A DNA stretch of 64,000 nucleotides. Origin: Actinomyces oricola (GTDB taxonomy: Bacteria; Actinomycetota; Actinomycetes; Actinomycetales; Actinomycetaceae). The position numbers and the translations under genes are program-made. Below are positions 62,036 through 64,000 of this stretch, in pieces (the stretch's first letter is position 1; each line of letters opens with the position of its first letter). A model generated the notes under the pieces. The model was not told the DNA's origin and ran no database searches. It saw only the letters and a list, made by a program, of their open reading frames with translations. The DNA lies in assembly GCF_004104015.1 (NCBI RefSeq), contig NZ_RYFV01000010.1, positions 22,894 through 86,893 of the forward strand. The letters run 5' to 3'.

Positions 62036-62370
62036 TCACGCCGCCCTCGCCTTCTCCACGACGCCGGCAGCGCGCTGCTCGCGCGCCTCGGTCATGACAG
62101 CTCCGACGACCTCCAGCGCGTTCAGTCCCAGCGGGGGAGCGGCCAGCGCCTGGCGCTGCGCCCACTCAGCCACGCTCTCGCGTCCGGCAGCCGCCGGCGC
62201 GATTTCGCCCCGCGACGACCGCTCACGGCCTCCAGCTCGGCGCGGTCCAGCCGCACCCCGGCGCCCACCCGGCGCTTCGTTACCAAGTCCTTGGACATCC
62301 ACAGGTTCAGCGTCGAGCGGGCTCCGTAGCCAGCCTCCGCGGCCTCTCGCACAGTCAGAAGCTCAGCCAT
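62036..62370 (-). pseudogene. Second HTH (excisionase-like) gene, frameshifted at a G-run
   Basis: From ATG 62370 (GGAGGG about 11 bases upstream) the frame gives MAELLTVREAAEAGYGARST, then LNLWMSKDLVTKRRVGAGVR and LDRAELEAVSGRRG. At a run of four G (plus-strand CCCC at 62208-62211) a shift leads to a second frame, EIAPAAAGRESVAEWAQRQA, ending ARAA at 62036. One more G would restore a protein of about 112 residues. It resembles a winged-helix regulator like its neighbour. If the sequence is right, the product is cut and ends in unrelated residues. Confidence 0.6.
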
Positions 62371-62814
62371 CTCGGCCACCGCCCTCCGTCAGCAGGTCAC
62401 CGAGCAGCCGTCTGCGGCTGCCTGGTCAGCACCTCCTTCCGGCGCCACGCGCCCTCCCGGTCGACGCCACGTCGACCACGCGCGCCAGCGCACTCCGAGC
62501 AACGTCGCTCGCTCGTGGGGGCCCACCTCGTGGGCTCTCACCTCGTGTCCACGGAACAAACGTCAGCGGTTCGTCTGCAAGGATTTGACAAGGTCGTTAC
62601 ACTCAACAAGGTTGTTGGACATCACGAAGACTTTGCTACGTCTTCTCAGCTCCACATGACCAACCCGGCGGCGCAAGCGCCGCCACTCAGCGAAGGCGGC
62701 AACAGCCGCTGCTGCCTCCGAGCCAACTCCCTCGGCCCTCCGACACGGAGTCGACGGGTTTGGTCAGACCTCGCTCCTACGCTTGAGCCAATCCCGAGCA
62801 GAAGGACGAGACCC
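62371..62814. other. Gap of 444 bases before the TIR gene
   Basis: No gene with good support. It holds a hairpin GGCGGCG-CAAG-CGCCGCC (62667-62684), a repeated CACCTCGTG (62524 and 62540 areas), and TTGACA at 62585-62590 with no good -10 partner. An in-frame upstream extension of the TIR gene starts here at 62515, but its composition is unlike coding sequence and the ATG at 62815 fits better. Confidence 0.45.
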
Positions 62815-63585
62815 ATGGCAATGAGCCGCAGCCAGTTCGAGCGTCAGGTGCGCGAAGCCCAGCGGAAGGCGCAGCGCGAGATCGACCGCGTGAACCGTGC
62901 GAACAAGAAGGCGGTGGATGACTACAACCGTGAGGTCGAGCGCCACAACCGTCGTGAGATCGACCGCGTCAACCGCGAGAACAAGAAGGCCGTCGACGAG
63001 TACAACCGCAAGGTCGAGCAGCACAACCGCGAGGCGGACCGCCATAACCAGAAGGTGGTGGACGACCTCAACCGCCAGCTCGCAGCCGGAACTCGCCGGA
63101 AGGTGAGCTACCGGCCGGCCGAGCAGGTGCTGGTCGAGCGCGTGCAGAGCGCCATCAACTTCGACGACGGTCGCGAGTACGACGTCTTCCTGAGCTATGC
63201 CCGGATCGACGGCGAGGCCGTCGCGACCGAGCTGGCGCAGGCGCTCGAAGCTCTCGGCGTGCGCGTGTGGTTCGACGCGGTGGCCATCCAGCCCGGGAAG
63301 TCGCAGTCGCTCCAGATGGACGCAGGTCTGCGCAAGGCTAGCGCGGGCATCGCGGTGCTGACCGCCGCCTACCTCGCGGGGCGCTTCTGGACGCAGCGCG
63401 AGCTCGGAGCGCTGCTGAACAAGCCGACCCTTATTCCCGTGCTCCACGGGGTCACGTTCGACGACGTCAAGGAGTATTCGGGCATCCTTCCCGACCTCGC
63501 CGGCTTCACGACCGGCGACGACGAGGTGGCGACGATCGCAGAGAAGATCGCCCCGTTCGTGAGTCCCTCTTCAGTGCGCGATTGA
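62815..63585 (+). CDS. TIR-domain protein with N-terminal coiled-coil repeats
   Basis: A 256-residue protein. The first 100 residues are a charged coiled coil with two near-identical 26-residue units (residues 21-46 and 47-72, REIDRVNR...HNR type) and a partial third. The TIR domain (about 120-250) begins YDVFLSYARIDGEAVATELA, with WFDAVAIQPGKS and the probable catalytic Glu in TQRELGALL (about 195). TIR domains of this type are NAD-cleaving or signal-making enzymes in anti-phage systems such as Thoeris; the coiled coil may drive assembly. It is the last defence-type gene before the right edge. No partner gene is adjacent in this window. Confidence 0.88.
   Translation: MAMSRSQFERQVREAQRKAQREIDRVNRANKKAVDDYNREVERHNRREIDRVNRENKKAVDEYNRKVEQHNREADRHNQKVVDDLNRQLAAGTRRKVSYRPAEQVLVERVQSAINFDDGREYDVFLSYARIDGEAVATELAQALEALGVRVWFDAVAIQPGKSQSLQMDAGLRKASAGIAVLTAAYLAGRFWTQRELGALLNKPTLIPVLHGVTFDDVKEYSGILPDLAGFTTGDDEVATIAEKIAPFVSPSSVRD
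62875..63030 (+). repeat. Two 78-base tandem repeats in the TIR gene
   Basis: Units at 62875-62952 and 62953-63030 start CGNGAGATCGACCGCGTN and encode two 26-residue coiled-coil units. They differ at a few silent or conservative positions, so they arose by duplication and are still under coding constraint. Confidence 0.85.
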
Positions 63586-63733
63586 CCTGGGTGGAGAACT
63601 CGCTAATGGCCATTCTGGCTATGCGGCCTGGGGCTCCTGCCATACCAGCAAGAGGTGATCGCGCCACGCCCTCAGCTCCACCGGTTCGACACGTGCCCCC
63701 TGAGCTCCACGTAAGATGAGAAAATCGAAACTT

Positions 63734-63764
63734 GCCCCGCCATCAGGCGGGGCAGTTTTGTTTT
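63734..63764 (+). terminator. Intrinsic terminator downstream of the TIR gene
   Basis: GCCCCGCC (63734-63741), loop ATCA, GGCGGGGC (63746-63753), then AGTTTTGTTTT. Strong intrinsic terminator on the plus strand, 148 bases after the TIR gene. Confidence 0.85.
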
Positions 63765-63880
63765 CTGCAGTGACTTGCACCGGGGCGTCGATGGTGGTGT
63801 GGAGCGCCACATCACATGGACCGCCGTCGGGAGGTTCTACCTCGCGCTGCTCCCGTTGGCGTCGGTGCTGCTCCTTGGTG

Positions 63881-64000
63881 TCAAGGGGTGGAAGCAACGA
63901 GGAGGCGTTCGAAGGCTTCTCGTGGGGTGAGGTAGTTCAGGGTGGCGCGGGGGCGTTCACCCGTGTTCTTCGGCGATGGCGGTCAGGTAGGGCTGGTGCT
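63881..64000 (-). pseudogene. IS30-family-like transposase remnant, cut by the window edge
   Basis: On the minus strand the end of a transposase is visible: one frame gives HQPYLTAIAEEHG, the next gives NTGERPRATLNYLTPREAFE then RLLVASTP and TGA (stop at 63881-63883). R-P-R-x-x-L-x-Y-x-T-P is the usual C-terminal motif of IS30-type transposases. The two parts are in different frames, so the copy is probably inactive. The rest lies beyond 64000. Confidence 0.6.

Noticed and set aside
62875..63030. Regular repeats that could suggest a CRISPR array.
   Set aside because: They are two tandem 78-base coding repeats without spacers, inside the TIR gene.
63685..63713. A sequence near the right edge (GGTTCGACACGTG... 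CTCCAC) that recalls the tmRNA 3' end and could be the other attachment site.
   Set aside because: Only short blocks (GGTTCGA and CTCCAC) match and the spacing is filled by different bases. A true attachment repeat should be identical over a longer stretch.
63619..63897. A 92-codon minus-strand opening after the TIR gene.
   Set aside because: It runs through the terminator hairpin and the IS remnant, has no ribosome-binding site and no coding-like composition.

Overview
The window is high-GC actinobacterial DNA, most likely from a member of the Actinomycetaceae (Actinomyces/Schaalia-like). This assignment rests on the gene families, the codon use, the tmRNA tag (ADNTRTDFALAA) and a Rv1747-like FHA-FHA-ABC exporter; no 16S rRNA gene is present. 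It falls into three blocks: an integrative conjugative element (ICE) at tRNA-His, a stretch of chromosomal backbone, and a second island at the tmRNA gene.

Block 1 (1 to about 31,240) is the right part of the ICE; its left end lies outside the window. From the left it carries: (i) a leftward defence operon (SNF2-type helicase with a DUF3883 tail, DUF1156 adenine methyltransferase, DUF1016 nuclease, and a Swt1/HEPN-type protein cut by the window edge); (ii) a leftward control operon (XRE repressor, ImmA-like metallopeptidase, MAB_1171c-type membrane protein, alpha/beta hydrolase) reading away from an array of palindromic operator-like sites; and (iii) a long rightward, tightly overlapping operon. 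That operon encodes an ArdC-like protein, a prim-pol, DUF2637 and ParB-like proteins, then a type IV secretion apparatus (VirB8-like candidate, peptidoglycan hydrolase, two DUF6112 pilin-like proteins, VirB6/TrbL-like, SCO6880, VirB4-like, VirD4/TraG-like), SSB, DUF4913 and a large serine integrase. The integrase reading frame ends inside the tRNA-His gene. No relaxase gene is visible.

Block 2 (about 31,238 to 51,017) is ordinary backbone: tRNA-His, orn, two Ser/Thr kinases (the first lacks its ATP-binding N-lobe), the FHA-ABC exporter, tRNA-Arg(TCT), a HIRAN-like membrane protein, a pair of large GTPases, an SSB, the ftsE-ftsX-M23 hydrolase division operon, smpB and ssrA (tmRNA).

Block 3 (51,018 to the end) is a second island abutting the tmRNA 3' end. 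It looks like a phage-satellite or integrative-plasmid type element: two excisionase-like HTH proteins, a primase/helicase-like ATPase, a small serine resolvase, several small unknown proteins, and a defence cargo (phospholipase-D nuclease with an EVE-like tail, a Shedu nuclease, a coiled-coil TIR protein). Three of its genes are broken by apparent single-base deletions, two of them in homopolymer runs, so it is either decaying or affected by sequencing error. The window ends in a frameshifted IS30-like transposase remnant.

The most interesting unexplained signals are the phased operator array with its XRE/ImmA/membrane-protein/hydrolase operon, the 29-bp near-perfect palindrome inside the ICE parB gene, the mutually exclusive RNA stems that cover the ribosome-binding site of the integrase, the hairpin-rich gap beside the satellite primase gene, and the PLD-EVE-like and coiled-coil TIR proteins.
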